Position numbers and translations under genes: made by a program
The notes under the pieces: model-generated
Seen by the model: only the letters and a program-made list of their open reading frames with translations
Told to the model about the DNA's origin: nothing
The model's database searches: none
In this document: positions 15,496 to 24,163 of the stretch, in pieces
Numbering within the stretch: the first letter of the stretch is position 1
How the letters are laid out: each line of letters starts with the position of its first letter
From: Bacteroidia bacterium
GTDB taxonomy: Bacteria > Bacteroidota > Bacteroidia > JANWJV01
Direction: 5' to 3'
DNA: 57,377 nucleotides
Assembly: GCA_025451785.1 (NCBI GenBank)
Contig: JANWJV010000051.1
Coordinates: 1 to 57,377, forward strand

Positions 15496-17568
15496 CTATT
15501 TTATCAGGCTTACGTGCCCTATTATTTTTTTCGGCTGTAAACTGTCCAGCTCCCTGTAGCTGATCTTCCAAACGTATACGTCCATCTGTGCGATGTCTTT
15601 TCCGTCTTTCGCACGTCCATCCCAGCCTTCGTTGAGGTCGCCGGTACGGTAGATCTCATTGCCCCAACGGTCGAAGATCCACATGCTGAAACAGGCAGGG
15701 TCAATGTTCACGCCTTTGGCGGCGAAAAGATCGTTGAGGCCATCGCCATCAGGGGTAAACGCATTGGGAACGTACAGCGAAGGAATATCTTCAACGGTTA
15801 CTGTGCTGTAGTAAACATCGGTACAGCCGTAGGAGTTGGTAACGGTAAGTTTTATGGTGTAGGTGCCGGGGTTTTTGTAGATGTGCTGTGGCTGGAACAG
15901 GTTCGACGTATCGCCATCGCCAAGCTCCCAGTGATAAGTAACACCGTTCACGCTGTTGTTGCTGAACTGAACGTGCAAAGCCGAAGGACCTTTTTCGGGA
16001 GTAGCGGTAAAAGCCGCGCTTACGCTGTGAAGGATCACTGTAATTGCCGCGGTGCTGCTGCAGCCACCGTTCGTTCCGCTTACGGTATAGGTGGTAGTTA
16101 CGGTGGGACTTACTGAAATACTGGCTCCTGTTGCTCCTGTGCTCCAGGAATAGGAAGCAGCATTGCCGCTTGCGGTAAGGGTTACCAGTTCTCCTTTGCA
16201 AATATTACTTACCAGCGGCAGGATCACGCTGGGCAACGCGTTCACGGTAACGGTGAAGCTGGCGGTATCATTGCAGGAGCCCGCGTTTATCAGCACAGTA
16301 TAGGTGGTGGTGGCCGAAGGGCTTACTGAAATGGATTGAGAAGTGCTTCCGTTGTTCCATGAATAGCTGAAAGTGCCGCTGCCTCCATTGGCAGTAAGCA
16401 TTGTTGCGCTTCCCGCGCAAATGGTGGCGTTGCCAGTAATGCTTGCTACCGGCATAGGGTTAACAGAAACAGTTACAGTGGCAGTGTCGGAGCAGGGACC
16501 GTTGGAAACATTTACAGTATAGGCGGTGGTCGTGGTAGGGCTTACGCTAATGCTTGCGGTGCTGGCGCCATTGCTCCAGCTGTAGGAACTTCCTCCTGAA
16601 GCGTTCAGCGTGGTGCTGCTTCCGGCGCAAATAATAACATTGCCTGCAATGCTTGCTGTGGGCTTGGGGTTCACTGTTACAGTAACCGTTGCGGTATCAT
16701 TGGCGCAGGCACCGTTAGAGACCACGAGCGAATAAGTAGTAGTTATGGTGGGGCTTACCGTGATGCTCTGGCTGATGGAGCCGTTGCTCCAGGCATAGGT
16801 ATAAAGGTTTCCCGCGCCGGCAGTTAGCACTGTGCTACCGCCTCCGCAGATCGACGTGTTGCCGCTGATGCTCGCTGTAGGAAGCTCTCGCACAGAAACG
16901 TCGTCGATGAGGTACATGGAATAACCGAAACCGGTTTTAACGCGTGTGGTGTCGGTAAGAAGGTCGGTCTTGAAATTACCAAGCGTGAGGGTGTTCTCTC
17001 CTCCTGTGGCGGTAAAGGTTCCTGATACTTTCACCCAGTTGAGCGTGTCTTGAAGAGGAACTCCGTTGGGGCTTGCTACCTGAGGATTTGCGCTCAGCAG
17101 GCAGGAAAATCCGCTGCAAGTAGGAGCTCCATTGGTAAACAACATGCCGATCTCGTCAATGGCAAGCACGCTGTTGTTCGCGAGGTTCACATACATTTCG
17201 GCGCAATATTTTTTTCCGCTCTTGAGCGAACTGGTAAGCGGAGCAGAGATGTATTCGCGCTGTTGTGTGCTGTTCTTGCTGTTCTTGGCGAATACGAAGA
17301 GGTGATAATAGGCCTTCCCGCTGCGAGGCACCTGGTAGCCGTTGAAGTTCTTAGGAGTGGAGAAACTTGGGTTCTGGTTGCAGGAGCTAAGGTAGTCGGG
17401 GGTGCTTGTAGTGGGAGCAAACCAGGGACCCATGGCGTTGCTGGGGTTGGGATAGGTGCAGAGGCCGCCTTCGAAGTCCCCGGCTTGCACCAGGTTTTGG
17501 GCGTTTGACAGGGTGCTGCCGCAGAAGAAGCTGGCGATGATCAGGCGGAGGGTAAACTTTTTGCTCAT
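15496..17568 (-). CDS. Ig-like repeat surface protein with T9SS type B sorting domain
   Basis: 690 aa from the ATG at 17568; the frame opens 8 codons earlier, but MSKKFTLR starts a normal signal ending SNAQ. The first ~200 residues resemble a carbohydrate-binding-like N-terminal domain (LVQAGDFEGGLC, later RVKTGFGYSMYLIDDVSV). Five Ig-like repeats of about 75 aa follow, each with I.G...IC.G.S..L.A and YSWSNG...SISVSPT.TTTYTV. One PKD domain (HWELGDGDTSN) precedes the type B CTD (YVPNAFTPDGDGLNDLF, FDRWGNEIYRT, ending GHVSLIK). There is no adjacent PorP/SprF gene, unlike the other full-length type B genes at 9.8 and 45.6 kb. It is convergent with the SBBP gene. Confidence 0.9.
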   Translation of the reverse strand: MSKKFTLRLIIASFFCGSTLSNAQNLVQAGDFEGGLCTYPNPSNAMGPWFAPTTSTPDYLSSCNQNPSFSTPKNFNGYQVPRSGKAYYHLFVFAKNSKNSTQQREYISAPLTSSLKSGKKYCAEMYVNLANNSVLAIDEIGMLFTNGAPTCSGFSCLLSANPQVASPNGVPLQDTLNWVKVSGTFTATGGENTLTLGNFKTDLLTDTTRVKTGFGYSMYLIDDVSVRELPTASISGNTSICGGGSTVLTAGAGNLYTYAWSNGSISQSITVSPTITTTYSLVVSNGACANDTATVTVTVNPKPTASIAGNVIICAGSSTTLNASGGSSYSWSNGASTASISVSPTTTTAYTVNVSNGPCSDTATVTVSVNPMPVASITGNATICAGSATMLTANGGSGTFSYSWNNGSTSQSISVSPSATTTYTVLINAGSCNDTASFTVTVNALPSVILPLVSNICKGELVTLTASGNAASYSWSTGATGASISVSPTVTTTYTVSGTNGGCSSTAAITVILHSVSAAFTATPEKGPSALHVQFSNNSVNGVTYHWELGDGDTSNLFQPQHIYKNPGTYTIKLTVTNSYGCTDVYYSTVTVEDIPSLYVPNAFTPDGDGLNDLFAAKGVNIDPACFSMWIFDRWGNEIYRTGDLNEGWDGRAKDGKDIAQMDVYVWKISYRELDSLQPKKIIGHVSLIK

Positions 17569-17826
17569 GGTTCGTGCGTTTTGGTGATACAAACATCGCC
17601 CGTATGTACTTTAATATAAAACCATAAGCTCTTTAAAAATATAAAGTCTAAAAATTGAAATAGTTCATAATTATTAAAATATTAAGCCATTGCCATAATT
17701 ACATTTTATATATTTTATTATACTTTTAGCATATTTTTATAAAATACAATAAACATAATTCATATAAATAATACATTTATTATGTTTTTATGATTATTAC
17801 CAATAAAAATCTTAAATATAAAGTTC
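17569..17826. other. Very AT-rich divergent intergenic region
   Basis: 258 bp with almost no G/C between the type B gene (minus) and the first TPR-like gene (plus). It has imperfect inverted repeats such as ATAAACATAA near 17749 opposed by TTATGTTTTTATG near 17780. I see no ORF, RNA gene or exact TAnnTTTG box in it; promoters for both flanking genes must lie here. Confidence 0.6.
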
Positions 17827-19335
17827 ATGAACAAAAATGAACATCTTTTCGACCTGATCAGGAGCCTCGATAAACAGGAGCGGCGGTATTTCAGGATCTA
17901 TGCCTCTTCGCGAACCATTGGCGAGCGAAATAACTGCCTGGTATTATTTGATGCGATCGACGCGCAGCGCAGCTATGACGAAAAGAAGCTCAGGGAAAGC
18001 CTTGCGGCCGAGCGTTTCATGAATTTCCTGGCGCCGGTAAAGCAGCAGCTGTACACTCTTATCCTGAAAAGTCTGGGCTCGTATCATTCGGCCCACGACT
18101 CCGACGCACTTTTGAGGGGACTCCTCCACCAGGCGCATATACTGTACCGCAAAGGCCTTGCGAAGGCCTGCAACAAGCTTCTCAACAGGATCATTAAGCT
18201 GGCCGAAAAAAATGAGAAGGACCATCACCTGGTGGAGGCCTATAGTATGCGTTATGCGCTGTTGGTGGCCACGAAGAACACGGGCCGCATCAGGAAAGAA
18301 CTGGACCCTTTGCTGTCGAATGTTCGCGATGCGCTCGAAGAGCTGCAGCTTTCTTTCGACTGCCGCAAATACCAGTCGCAAAGCCTGATCCTTGCCTGGC
18401 AGGAAAAGTCGTTCAGAAGTGAACACTCTCTGGAGGAGATCGGCGAGGTAGAGAAAAAGGCTTCGACGCTGCGCACTCCGCGCAGGATCGGGTCGCAGCT
18501 GCTGATCAACAACGCCCGTACCATTTTTGCCGACGCCAGGGGCGATTTTGAAGCGGCTATGAGTGAAAGGGAAAATGCTGTGAAGATGCTGGAAGAACAC
18601 CCCGAGCTGATAAAGGACAATCCGATCAAATACTACATCTCCCTTTACAATGCCGCTGTGTACCTGCATGGGCGTGAGGAAAATGCCCGCGCCCTGGTGT
18701 TTGCCGATCGCCTCGTGCGCATTTCGGGCAGGCAGATCCAAAGGAGCGATCACCGCCGCCATTTCCTGGTAGGAACCATGATCCGGCTCGCGATCATCTC
18801 CCGCCTGGAAGAAGCAGAGGGGGAAAGAGCTCCGGCCATCGAGGCGGAACAAACGTATCGGCGCTGGCAAAAGGAGTTCACCTTGCACGACCAGGTGGTG
18901 GTAGGCCTTAATTTCTCGCTACTATGGTTCAATCGCGGCGACCTGCAGGCCGCGCGCAAGTGGATGGCGGAGGTGCTCAACACCCCGGGCGCCGAGAGGA
19001 CCAACCCCGAGATCTATTTCCAGGCAAGGGTTCTTAACCTTGCCATTCATTTTGAGCTGGGAGATGCTGATTATATGGAGCACCTGATCCGCTCTACCTA
19101 CCGTTTCCTGCTGCGTCGCAAGCGCATACATGGTTTCGAGGAAACATTGCTGTCGTTCATCCGGAAAAAACTGCCCCGCCTTAATTCTCCCCGAGAGCTC
19201 AGGGAAGCGCTCCTGGCCCTGAAGACCGAAATGGAAGTGCTGAAACGCGACCCGAAGGAAAGCTATATGTTCCGCAACTTTGACTATGTGAAATGGCTGG
19301 AGAAAAAGATCAGCGATCTGTCCGTTAGGGGCTGA
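17827..19335 (+). CDS. Large helical (TPR-like) protein of unknown function, paralog of the gene at 24164
   Basis: 502 aa, no signal or transmembrane segment, helical throughout. The N-terminus reads LFDLIRSLDKQERRYFRIYASSRTIGE, followed by LFDAIDAQRSYDEKKL; the protein at 24164 has the same layout (LFRLIKSL, RYFKVFSSR, LFDAIDAQGSYDE). The C-termini also match: LNLAIHFELGD, an IRSTYRFL block, and a NFDYVKWLEKKI ending against YFDFISWTESRI. The two are end-to-end homologs at low to moderate identity. Middle regions look like TPR-type helix pairs. The family is unknown to me; a scaffold or regulatory role is possible but unproven. A T9SS type A gene begins 36 nt downstream and may be co-transcribed. 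Confidence 0.75.
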   Translation: MNKNEHLFDLIRSLDKQERRYFRIYASSRTIGERNNCLVLFDAIDAQRSYDEKKLRESLAAERFMNFLAPVKQQLYTLILKSLGSYHSAHDSDALLRGLLHQAHILYRKGLAKACNKLLNRIIKLAEKNEKDHHLVEAYSMRYALLVATKNTGRIRKELDPLLSNVRDALEELQLSFDCRKYQSQSLILAWQEKSFRSEHSLEEIGEVEKKASTLRTPRRIGSQLLINNARTIFADARGDFEAAMSERENAVKMLEEHPELIKDNPIKYYISLYNAAVYLHGREENARALVFADRLVRISGRQIQRSDHRRHFLVGTMIRLAIISRLEEAEGERAPAIEAEQTYRRWQKEFTLHDQVVVGLNFSLLWFNRGDLQAARKWMAEVLNTPGAERTNPEIYFQARVLNLAIHFELGDADYMEHLIRSTYRFLLRRKRIHGFEETLLSFIRKKLPRLNSPRELREALLALKTEMEVLKRDPKESYMFRNFDYVKWLEKKISDLSVRG

Positions 19336-19371
19336 AAGGGTGAATTGTTGTACTTTTACAAAAAATCTCCC

Positions 19372-20184
19372 ATGAAAAATATCTATACAATTCTTATTGC
19401 TCTTCTTTCCCTTTCCGCTTCAGCGCAGCAGTTCTGCAACAAGGGGGCCAACGTGGCCATTTACTCCAACTACGACGGCGGGGTGCTGACCATCAATGTC
19501 GATACCAATATCGCTAACCTCAAGATAGGTGTGGTGGCCTACGAGAACGATTCCATCATTCTCACCGGTACCTATAAGAACAATGTGACCAAGATATTCT
19601 TCGCGGGCTTTTTTAACTCGAACAACAAGCATTGCGCACCGTATCCCAAGGTGAAATCCATCAATGGAGCGACCATTGGCACTGACTCTATCTTCTTCTA
19701 TCCCCCGGTGACCTATAACAATCCCAACGGTTCTAATAATATCATCTGCAACACCTCTTGTAACACCACCACTTCGCAAGGAGGATGCAATACAGCGGAT
19801 CAGATAGCGGATTACTTCCTGAAGAAGTTCAACAGCACTAAGCTGCTGTTCCATCTCACGCAGTATGGCTGCTGGACAGGCGTACAAAAGATCAGCGCGG
19901 GTGGTAATTGTTGCGCGGTTCCTGCGGGTACCGGCCTTGCCGAAAAAAATGCGGTCGAGTTCGGTGTTATGCCCAATCCTTCCAGCGGAAAGTTCATGCT
20001 CAGCGGCCTGCCTGCTGATACACAAAGCATTGAGGTGTTCGACCTGTTGGGAAACAGTATTTACAAAATGACATCGCCCACACGCAGCCTTGCGCTCGAC
20101 CTGACCGGAAAATCGAAAGGAGTTTATTTCCTGAAGCTGAACACTCCCACTGAAACACTGGCGAAAAAGATAGTGATAGAATAA
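19372..20184 (+). CDS. Small Cys-rich secreted protein with T9SS type A sorting domain
   Basis: 270 aa from the ATG at 19372 (the open frame begins at 19345). The signal MKNIYTILIALLSLSASAQ is followed by about 160 residues rich in Asn, Tyr and Cys (CNKG, NTSCNTTT, GGCNTAD, GGNCCAVPAG) that may form disulphides. The C-terminal type A domain shows FGVMPNPSSGKFMLSGL, VFDLLGNSIYKM, then KGVYFLKLN and a basic end (AKKIVIE). The function of the N-terminal domain is unknown. TACTTTTA at 19351-19358, one base off the -7 box, lies 13 nt before the ATG, so it may have its own promoter besides read-through from the TPR-like gene. Confidence 0.85.
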   Translation: MKNIYTILIALLSLSASAQQFCNKGANVAIYSNYDGGVLTINVDTNIANLKIGVVAYENDSIILTGTYKNNVTKIFFAGFFNSNNKHCAPYPKVKSINGATIGTDSIFFYPPVTYNNPNGSNNIICNTSCNTTTSQGGCNTADQIADYFLKKFNSTKLLFHLTQYGCWTGVQKISAGGNCCAVPAGTGLAEKNAVEFGVMPNPSSGKFMLSGLPADTQSIEVFDLLGNSIYKMTSPTRSLALDLTGKSKGVYFLKLNTPTETLAKKIVIE

Positions 20185-20220
20185 GCCTGAAGCAGAAGCT
20201 GGCGCTTCGCTCCAGGCTTA
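20182..20220 (+). terminator. Hairpin after the Cys-rich type A gene
   Basis: TAAGCCTG (containing the stop codon) pairs with CAGGCTTA, and an inner GAAGC/GCTTC pairing is possible. Only a short T run follows, so termination is likely but not certain. Confidence 0.5.
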
Positions 20221-20235
20221 TTTGCCTCTCTATTG

Positions 20236-21645
20236 TTACTCTGCTCCCGTAAAGATCAGCTTGGTCATTTTTGTCATCGGACCTGAGCCATTGTCGGCGC
20301 TTACCACGCAATAGTAAGTGCCCCTGCTTAGGCCTTCGGAGCTCCACTGCACCAAATGCTGCCCAGCTGCGCGATCGCCGCTCTCCAGCTCCATCAGTTC
20401 CTGTCCAAGCACATTGTTAATGCTGACCCTCACCTTGCTTTCAGCGGGAAGCTCATACTTGATAGTGACGTAATCGCTGAAAGGGTTGGGATATGCATTC
20501 ACCTGAACATTATTTGCGATGCTCGTCTCTTTCACATTGGTAGTCGCCTTCATATAGTTCAGGATCACTTCAAAAAGCTTGGAGGCGTAAGCGCGCGCTC
20601 CGATGGAAGCATAGCTTTGGTTGATGATAAGGCAAATGCTGGCACGGTTCACCGAATCGAGCATCGTTACCCCGATGTGGTCCCTGTTGCCCTGGTGATA
20701 GTAGAGCGTATTCCCGGGGAATGAATAGGTGTCCCAGGTAATGCCAAGCCCGTAACCATAAACGCTCGATATCTTGTGCATCGTAAGCATTTGGGCCATC
20801 GAAGAAGAGCTCAGAAGGTTACCGTTGAACAAATACTGGTAGAACAGCGCCTGGTCTTCGGTGGTCGACTGCACAGCGCCGGAGGTCCAGCCAAAGGTGT
20901 TGAACGAATTTCGCGGCAGCGCGAAAATGTCGCCGCTCTGCTTGGAGAAGCCGCCGTTGTCCCAGGGATGTGCCACTGTGCCCACTACTGTTTCTTCGCC
21001 TTCGAACCAGGTCTTGTTGAGCCCGCCGGGGCTGAGGACCAGCTGACGAAGCTTTACAGAAGGAAGCGAGCCCGTCACTTTCTGTACGATCATGCCCAGG
21101 AGCACATAACCGCTGTTGGAATAGTGGTAGCCGGTACCTTTCGCGAAATAGGGGGTCTTGCACATCTTCAAAAGTTCCATCGGCGTCCAGTTGCGGTTAA
21201 AGTTCGCACACATAGAGTCAGGCCCCGCGGGAGGGTCCATGTAATTGTAAACCCCGCTGGTGTGGTTGAGCAATTGCTTGATGGTGATCGTTGAGTCAAT
21301 GTTGGGCAGGTTTAGCCCCGGCAACCGCTGGTAGATCTTATCGTTGATGTTTAGCAGGCCCTGGTCCTGGAGCTTGAGCACCAGCGCCGCGATCATCGTT
21401 TTGGTGCAGCTCCCGATGCTGAATATATAGCCGGGCTGGATGTTGTCTGTACCACATGAAACGCCGCTTACGCCGAGCCAGTTCCCCTGGTTGGGAACGA
21501 TGATGGCGGCGGAAACACCTTTCAGGTTGTTCGCGATCCGTATCGAATCGAGCTTGAACTGCAGCTTCGTGGTAATGGAAGCCGGTAATTGTGCCATTGC
21601 GCCTGTGGCCCATATGGCAGAGAGAAGGAGGATAATTCTTTTCAT
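20236..21645 (-). CDS. Secreted serine hydrolase (class C beta-lactamase fold) with T9SS type A sorting domain
   Basis: 469 aa from the ATG at 21645 (the frame opens 8 codons earlier). After the signal (to AMAQ) comes a beta-lactamase/DD-peptidase-type domain: nucleophile motif SCTK (Ser79 to Lys82), LLNHTSGVYNY, the Tyr-Ser-Asn motif in YHYSNSGYVLLG, and YHQGNRDHIG as the probable third motif. The family includes DD-peptidases, esterases and D-aminopeptidases; the substrate cannot be told. A type A CTD follows (VNAYPNPFSDYVTIKY, NVLGQELME, GTYYCVVS), so the enzyme should end up on the cell surface or outside. It is divergent from the 481-aa TPR-like gene. Confidence 0.88.
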   Translation of the reverse strand: MKRIILLLSAIWATGAMAQLPASITTKLQFKLDSIRIANNLKGVSAAIIVPNQGNWLGVSGVSCGTDNIQPGYIFSIGSCTKTMIAALVLKLQDQGLLNINDKIYQRLPGLNLPNIDSTITIKQLLNHTSGVYNYMDPPAGPDSMCANFNRNWTPMELLKMCKTPYFAKGTGYHYSNSGYVLLGMIVQKVTGSLPSVKLRQLVLSPGGLNKTWFEGEETVVGTVAHPWDNGGFSKQSGDIFALPRNSFNTFGWTSGAVQSTTEDQALFYQYLFNGNLLSSSSMAQMLTMHKISSVYGYGLGITWDTYSFPGNTLYYHQGNRDHIGVTMLDSVNRASICLIINQSYASIGARAYASKLFEVILNYMKATTNVKETSIANNVQVNAYPNPFSDYVTIKYELPAESKVRVSINNVLGQELMELESGDRAAGQHLVQWSSEGLSRGTYYCVVSADNGSGPMTKMTKLIFTGAE

Positions 21646-21773
21646 GACTTTTGTTTTTGATTTATACAAAGCACGGCAGCCCCTTCTTGTAACCCAAAGA
21701 ATCTTTTACGAATTTATGGAATATCGCCAACTGATTAAACACATAAAAATGTCATTTTTAGTTTAAAAATTGA

Positions 21774-21781
21774 TATATTTG
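21774..21781 (+). promoter_or_regulatory. -7 box (TATATTTG) for the 481-aa gene
   Basis: Exact TAnnTTTG match in AT-rich DNA, 25 nt before the ATG at 21807; no convincing -33 TTTG. Confidence 0.5.
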
Positions 21782-21806
21782 AAATTATTTCTGGATAAAA
21801 ATAGGC

Positions 21807-23252
21807 ATGCATAGGTCCAAGATACTCCAGGTTTTAAGGAACTTTTCTGCCAAAGAGCTAAGGCGTTTTGGCGAGTTCGTGCATTCGCCTTACCATAACA
21901 AGAACGAAAAGGTGAAAGCGCTCCTGAACGAGATCGAAAAATGCGCACCCGGTTTCAAAAGCGAAAAGCTCAGCAAGGAGAAACTGTACGAGAAGATATT
22001 TCCTGGTGAAAAATTCAGGGAGCAGCGCATGCTCGACCTTAGCTCTATGACCCTGGAATTGGCAGAGGAGTTCCTGGCGCTGGAGAATATTTCAAGGAGA
22101 AAGCTCAGGAAACACAATGCCTTACTCACCGAACTGGGCGAGCGGAAGCTGGATGCGCTCTTCGATATGCGGCTGAAAGAACTGGAGAGCCTGATGGAAA
22201 AGAACCCTGAGGAGGAGAACATCTATTACGAGGAATTCTCTCTCGCGATGACCACCATGAACTACAACTTCAGGAAGTACTACGCGGATGAAAAAAGCTA
22301 CTCGAAAACGACCGATGGCACGCGTGAGATAAAGACGCTCAGTAATTTTTATCTCTACGAAGTGCTCAAGCTGTACACCTACCTTGTTTCGAAATACCTT
22401 GCCTTTAGCCAGCCGCCGCAAATGACAGGCTTCGAAGATCTGATCGGAAAGCTCATCCTGAAGACCGGTTGTGAAGAGCCACTGGTGGAACTATATTATC
22501 TCGCACTGAAGCTGCTGCTCACCGGGGAGGAAAAATATTTCTTCCTGCTAAGAGGGCATATGATAGAGAACGAGCCCGAAGGGATCCATGAGGAGGACCT
22601 GAAGCGGATATTCGTTTTTATGAATAACTTCTGTGTAGGAAAGGTGCTCAAAGGACAGCAGGAATACGCCAAACATACACTCGACATCTGCAAAGTATTT
22701 CTTAAAAGGGAAATGTTCCTGCAGAACGGGTATATGTCCGGCGCTTTTTTCCTCAACTGCATCCTTTACAGCATTAGTACCAATGACACCGAATGGCTCG
22801 ATGGTTTTTTCAGCGGTTATTCGAAATACCTTCCCGGCGACATCCGCGAAAGCACGGTGAATTACAGTAAGGCGCATTTGCTTCTCCACCGCAAGGATTA
22901 TCATAGTGTATTGCGACTTCTCAGTCATGCTACAGAAGACAGCCCACAACGGAAGTTCGGCATCAAGGTGCTGCTGCTCAAAACATTTTATGAAATGGGC
23001 GATCTCGAGCCGATCGACACACTGCTCGATAATTTTTTGCACCAGCTGAAGAGTGTCGATATCATCCCAGATAATTTCAGGCGCGCATTTACACAGTTTG
23101 CCGAATTCTACCGACGTCTTTTGCGCCTGCGCTTTGATCCAAATAAAAAGGAAACGGAACGACTTATCGCTGACATAAATAACCTGGAATATTCCCACCA
23201 GAAAAAATGGTTGGGGGAACAGGCCGGCATACTGCTAAGTAATTCTCATTGA
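21807..23252 (+). CDS. Large helical protein of unknown function, distant relative of the 17827 and 24164 proteins
   Basis: 481 aa, no signal or membrane segment, very rich in Glu, Lys and Leu and helical throughout. The N-terminus (ILQVLRNFSAKELRRFGEFVHSPYHNKNEK) has the same plan as the other two (short helix, basic-aromatic RRF/RYF segment, S-P/S-R turn, then a second helix), but identity is low. SPYHNKNEKV is a motif I associate with hypothetical proteins of many Bacteroidota. The rest looks like TPR-type repeats (LKRIFVFMNNFCVGK; ALLLL-type helices near the end). No catalytic motif is seen. The gene has its own -7 box and is followed by the 96-aa gene, which has a separate promoter. Confidence 0.72.
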   Translation: MHRSKILQVLRNFSAKELRRFGEFVHSPYHNKNEKVKALLNEIEKCAPGFKSEKLSKEKLYEKIFPGEKFREQRMLDLSSMTLELAEEFLALENISRRKLRKHNALLTELGERKLDALFDMRLKELESLMEKNPEEENIYYEEFSLAMTTMNYNFRKYYADEKSYSKTTDGTREIKTLSNFYLYEVLKLYTYLVSKYLAFSQPPQMTGFEDLIGKLILKTGCEEPLVELYYLALKLLLTGEEKYFFLLRGHMIENEPEGIHEEDLKRIFVFMNNFCVGKVLKGQQEYAKHTLDICKVFLKREMFLQNGYMSGAFFLNCILYSISTNDTEWLDGFFSGYSKYLPGDIRESTVNYSKAHLLLHRKDYHSVLRLLSHATEDSPQRKFGIKVLLLKTFYEMGDLEPIDTLLDNFLHQLKSVDIIPDNFRRAFTQFAEFYRRLLRLRFDPNKKETERLIADINNLEYSHQKKWLGEQAGILLSNSH

Positions 23253-23306
23253 TGAAAATCAAGGCAACGCCTGACCGTTGTCAAGGCGCTTCATTTTTCC
23301 CCGCTC

Positions 23307-23339
23307 TAATTTTGCTGCAGCACAGAATAGTTCTGTGCT
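23307..23339 (+). promoter_or_regulatory. -7 box plus perfect palindrome upstream of the 96-aa gene
   Basis: TAATTTTG (23307-23314) matches the -7 consensus exactly. A 9-bp perfect inverted repeat, AGCACAGAA and TTCTGTGCT with a TAG loop, occupies 23319-23339, just where transcription should start. It would be an operator or a hairpin at the 5' end of the mRNA. The ATG follows at 23355. Confidence 0.55.
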
Positions 23340-23354
23340 ATAATCTACGCAGCA

Positions 23355-23645
23355 ATGGAAGAATTACTTGTAAAGACCGAAAAACCCAAGACCGAACGTG
23401 CCCGCAGGCGCCTCAACTTCTCTTATTCCGAATGGAGAGAAATAAGAGAGGCGATCGAGCGGGGAGAGGCCAACCATGTGGTGGAGTTCAGGGAGATATC
23501 TGAATTCTATTCCATGGAAGACCTCATGAACCAATACAGCAGTTATAACGACGAGGAAAAGCGGCGCTTTCGCATCGCCCGGACCCGGAAAGGCCTCAGT
23601 ACCTGGTATTGGGCGGTGCTGATGAAGCAAACAGAAGCAGCTTAA
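23355..23645 (+). CDS. Small charged protein of unknown function
   Basis: 96 aa, no signal. Very basic N-terminal third (TEKPKTERARRRLNFSYSEW), then an acidic helix (REIREAIERGE), then EEKRRFRIARTRKG and a tryptophan-containing end (STWYWAVLMKQ). It may bind nucleic acid or a protein partner, but I recognise no domain. Reality is supported by the exact -7 box and palindrome upstream and the GC-rich hairpin after the stop. A frame at 23249-23503 on the same strand is less likely because it ignores this promoter and lacks protein-like composition. Confidence 0.65.
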   Translation: MEELLVKTEKPKTERARRRLNFSYSEWREIREAIERGEANHVVEFREISEFYSMEDLMNQYSSYNDEEKRRFRIARTRKGLSTWYWAVLMKQTEAA

Positions 23646-23663
23646 TTTGTTGTTTCCCGACAT

Positions 23664-23700
23664 CCGGCCGGCGATAACATCCCCATGTATCGGCCGGCCG
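23664..23700 (+). terminator. Strong GC-rich hairpin after the 96-aa gene
   Basis: CCGGCCGGCGATA pairs with TATCGGCCGGCCG (12 bp with one bulged base) around an 11-nt loop, 18 nt after the stop. There is no long T run, so it may also protect the transcript end. Confidence 0.6.
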
Positions 23701-23845
23701 TTTGCCGGAGGAGCCTTCAGCCATGGCGCGCTGAGATAGTATTGAGCTTGACTACTGCGCGGCTGTGCTTTTGGCACGGCACCTTCATTATCTCTGTATC
23801 AAAAATATCCCGCCCCACCCCTGACGGCAGTATATTATGGCTAAA

Positions 23846-23860
23846 AATATACATGTCAAA
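23846..23860 (+). repeat. 15-bp copy of the start region of the 516-aa gene
   Basis: AATATACATGTCAAA occurs here and again at 24157-24171, where its ATG is the start codon of the 516-aa gene. The first copy starts a frame that stops after 11 residues. Confidence 0.75.
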
Positions 23861-23980
23861 AATTGGCTTATTTCTTAATAAGCTTTAAAATGAGCTGATA
23901 TTGCTTATTCATAAGTCATTAAATCACCTGTCAAGACTTTTTGTATTTTTGAGGAAATTTATACATCTCAGGGAAGCTTA

Positions 23981-24100
23981 TTTACTTTTAAGCGAATTTG
24001 CGCCTCAAAAAGTAAAATGGTACTTTTAATGGAGAGAAGAACTTAAAGATCATTGTTCTCATTGGTAATTTCAGGAAGTAAAAGAAAAAAGTAAAATGAT
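23981..24100. repeat. Cluster of AAGTAAAA / TTTTACTT motifs
   Basis: Copies or near-copies at 23981-23990, 24009-24017, 24021-24028, 24075-24083 and 24087-24096, in both orientations. Two pairs form inverted repeats, one with TTTACTTTT against AAAAGTAAA and one with AAAAGTA against TACTTTT. They could be protein-binding sites or leader hairpins for the gene at 24164. Confidence 0.4.
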
Positions 24101-24163
24101 CCGCCGCGTTTTTTCTCAAACTCCGATGATCAAATGGCCTTCCATAATCATTAAATAATATAC

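Larger units (their letters stand above)
23701..24163. other. Gene-poor, AT-rich region upstream of the 516-aa gene
   Basis: 463 bp without a convincing gene. It holds an exact -7 type box (TATTTTTG, 23944-23951), a 15-bp repeat of the start region of the downstream gene (23846-23860) and several AAGTAAAA-type motifs on both strands (23981-24100). A 12-codon frame, MSKIGLFLNKL plus stop, begins at the repeat (23853-23888). Confidence 0.5.

Noticed and set aside
17944-18888. 314-codon minus-strand frame opposite the first TPR-like gene
   Set aside because: It lies wholly within a gene with a clear paralog; composition is that of a reverse-frame shadow.
23249-23503. 84-codon plus-strand frame starting inside the end of the 481-aa gene
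   Set aside because: The overlapping 96-aa frame at 23355 has an exact promoter box, a more protein-like sequence and a terminator-like hairpin.
23853-23888. 11-residue frame MSKIGLFLNKL as a leader-peptide gene
   Set aside because: It could be a leader peptide or a decayed duplicate, but nothing shows that it is translated. It is kept as a finding, not as a CDS.
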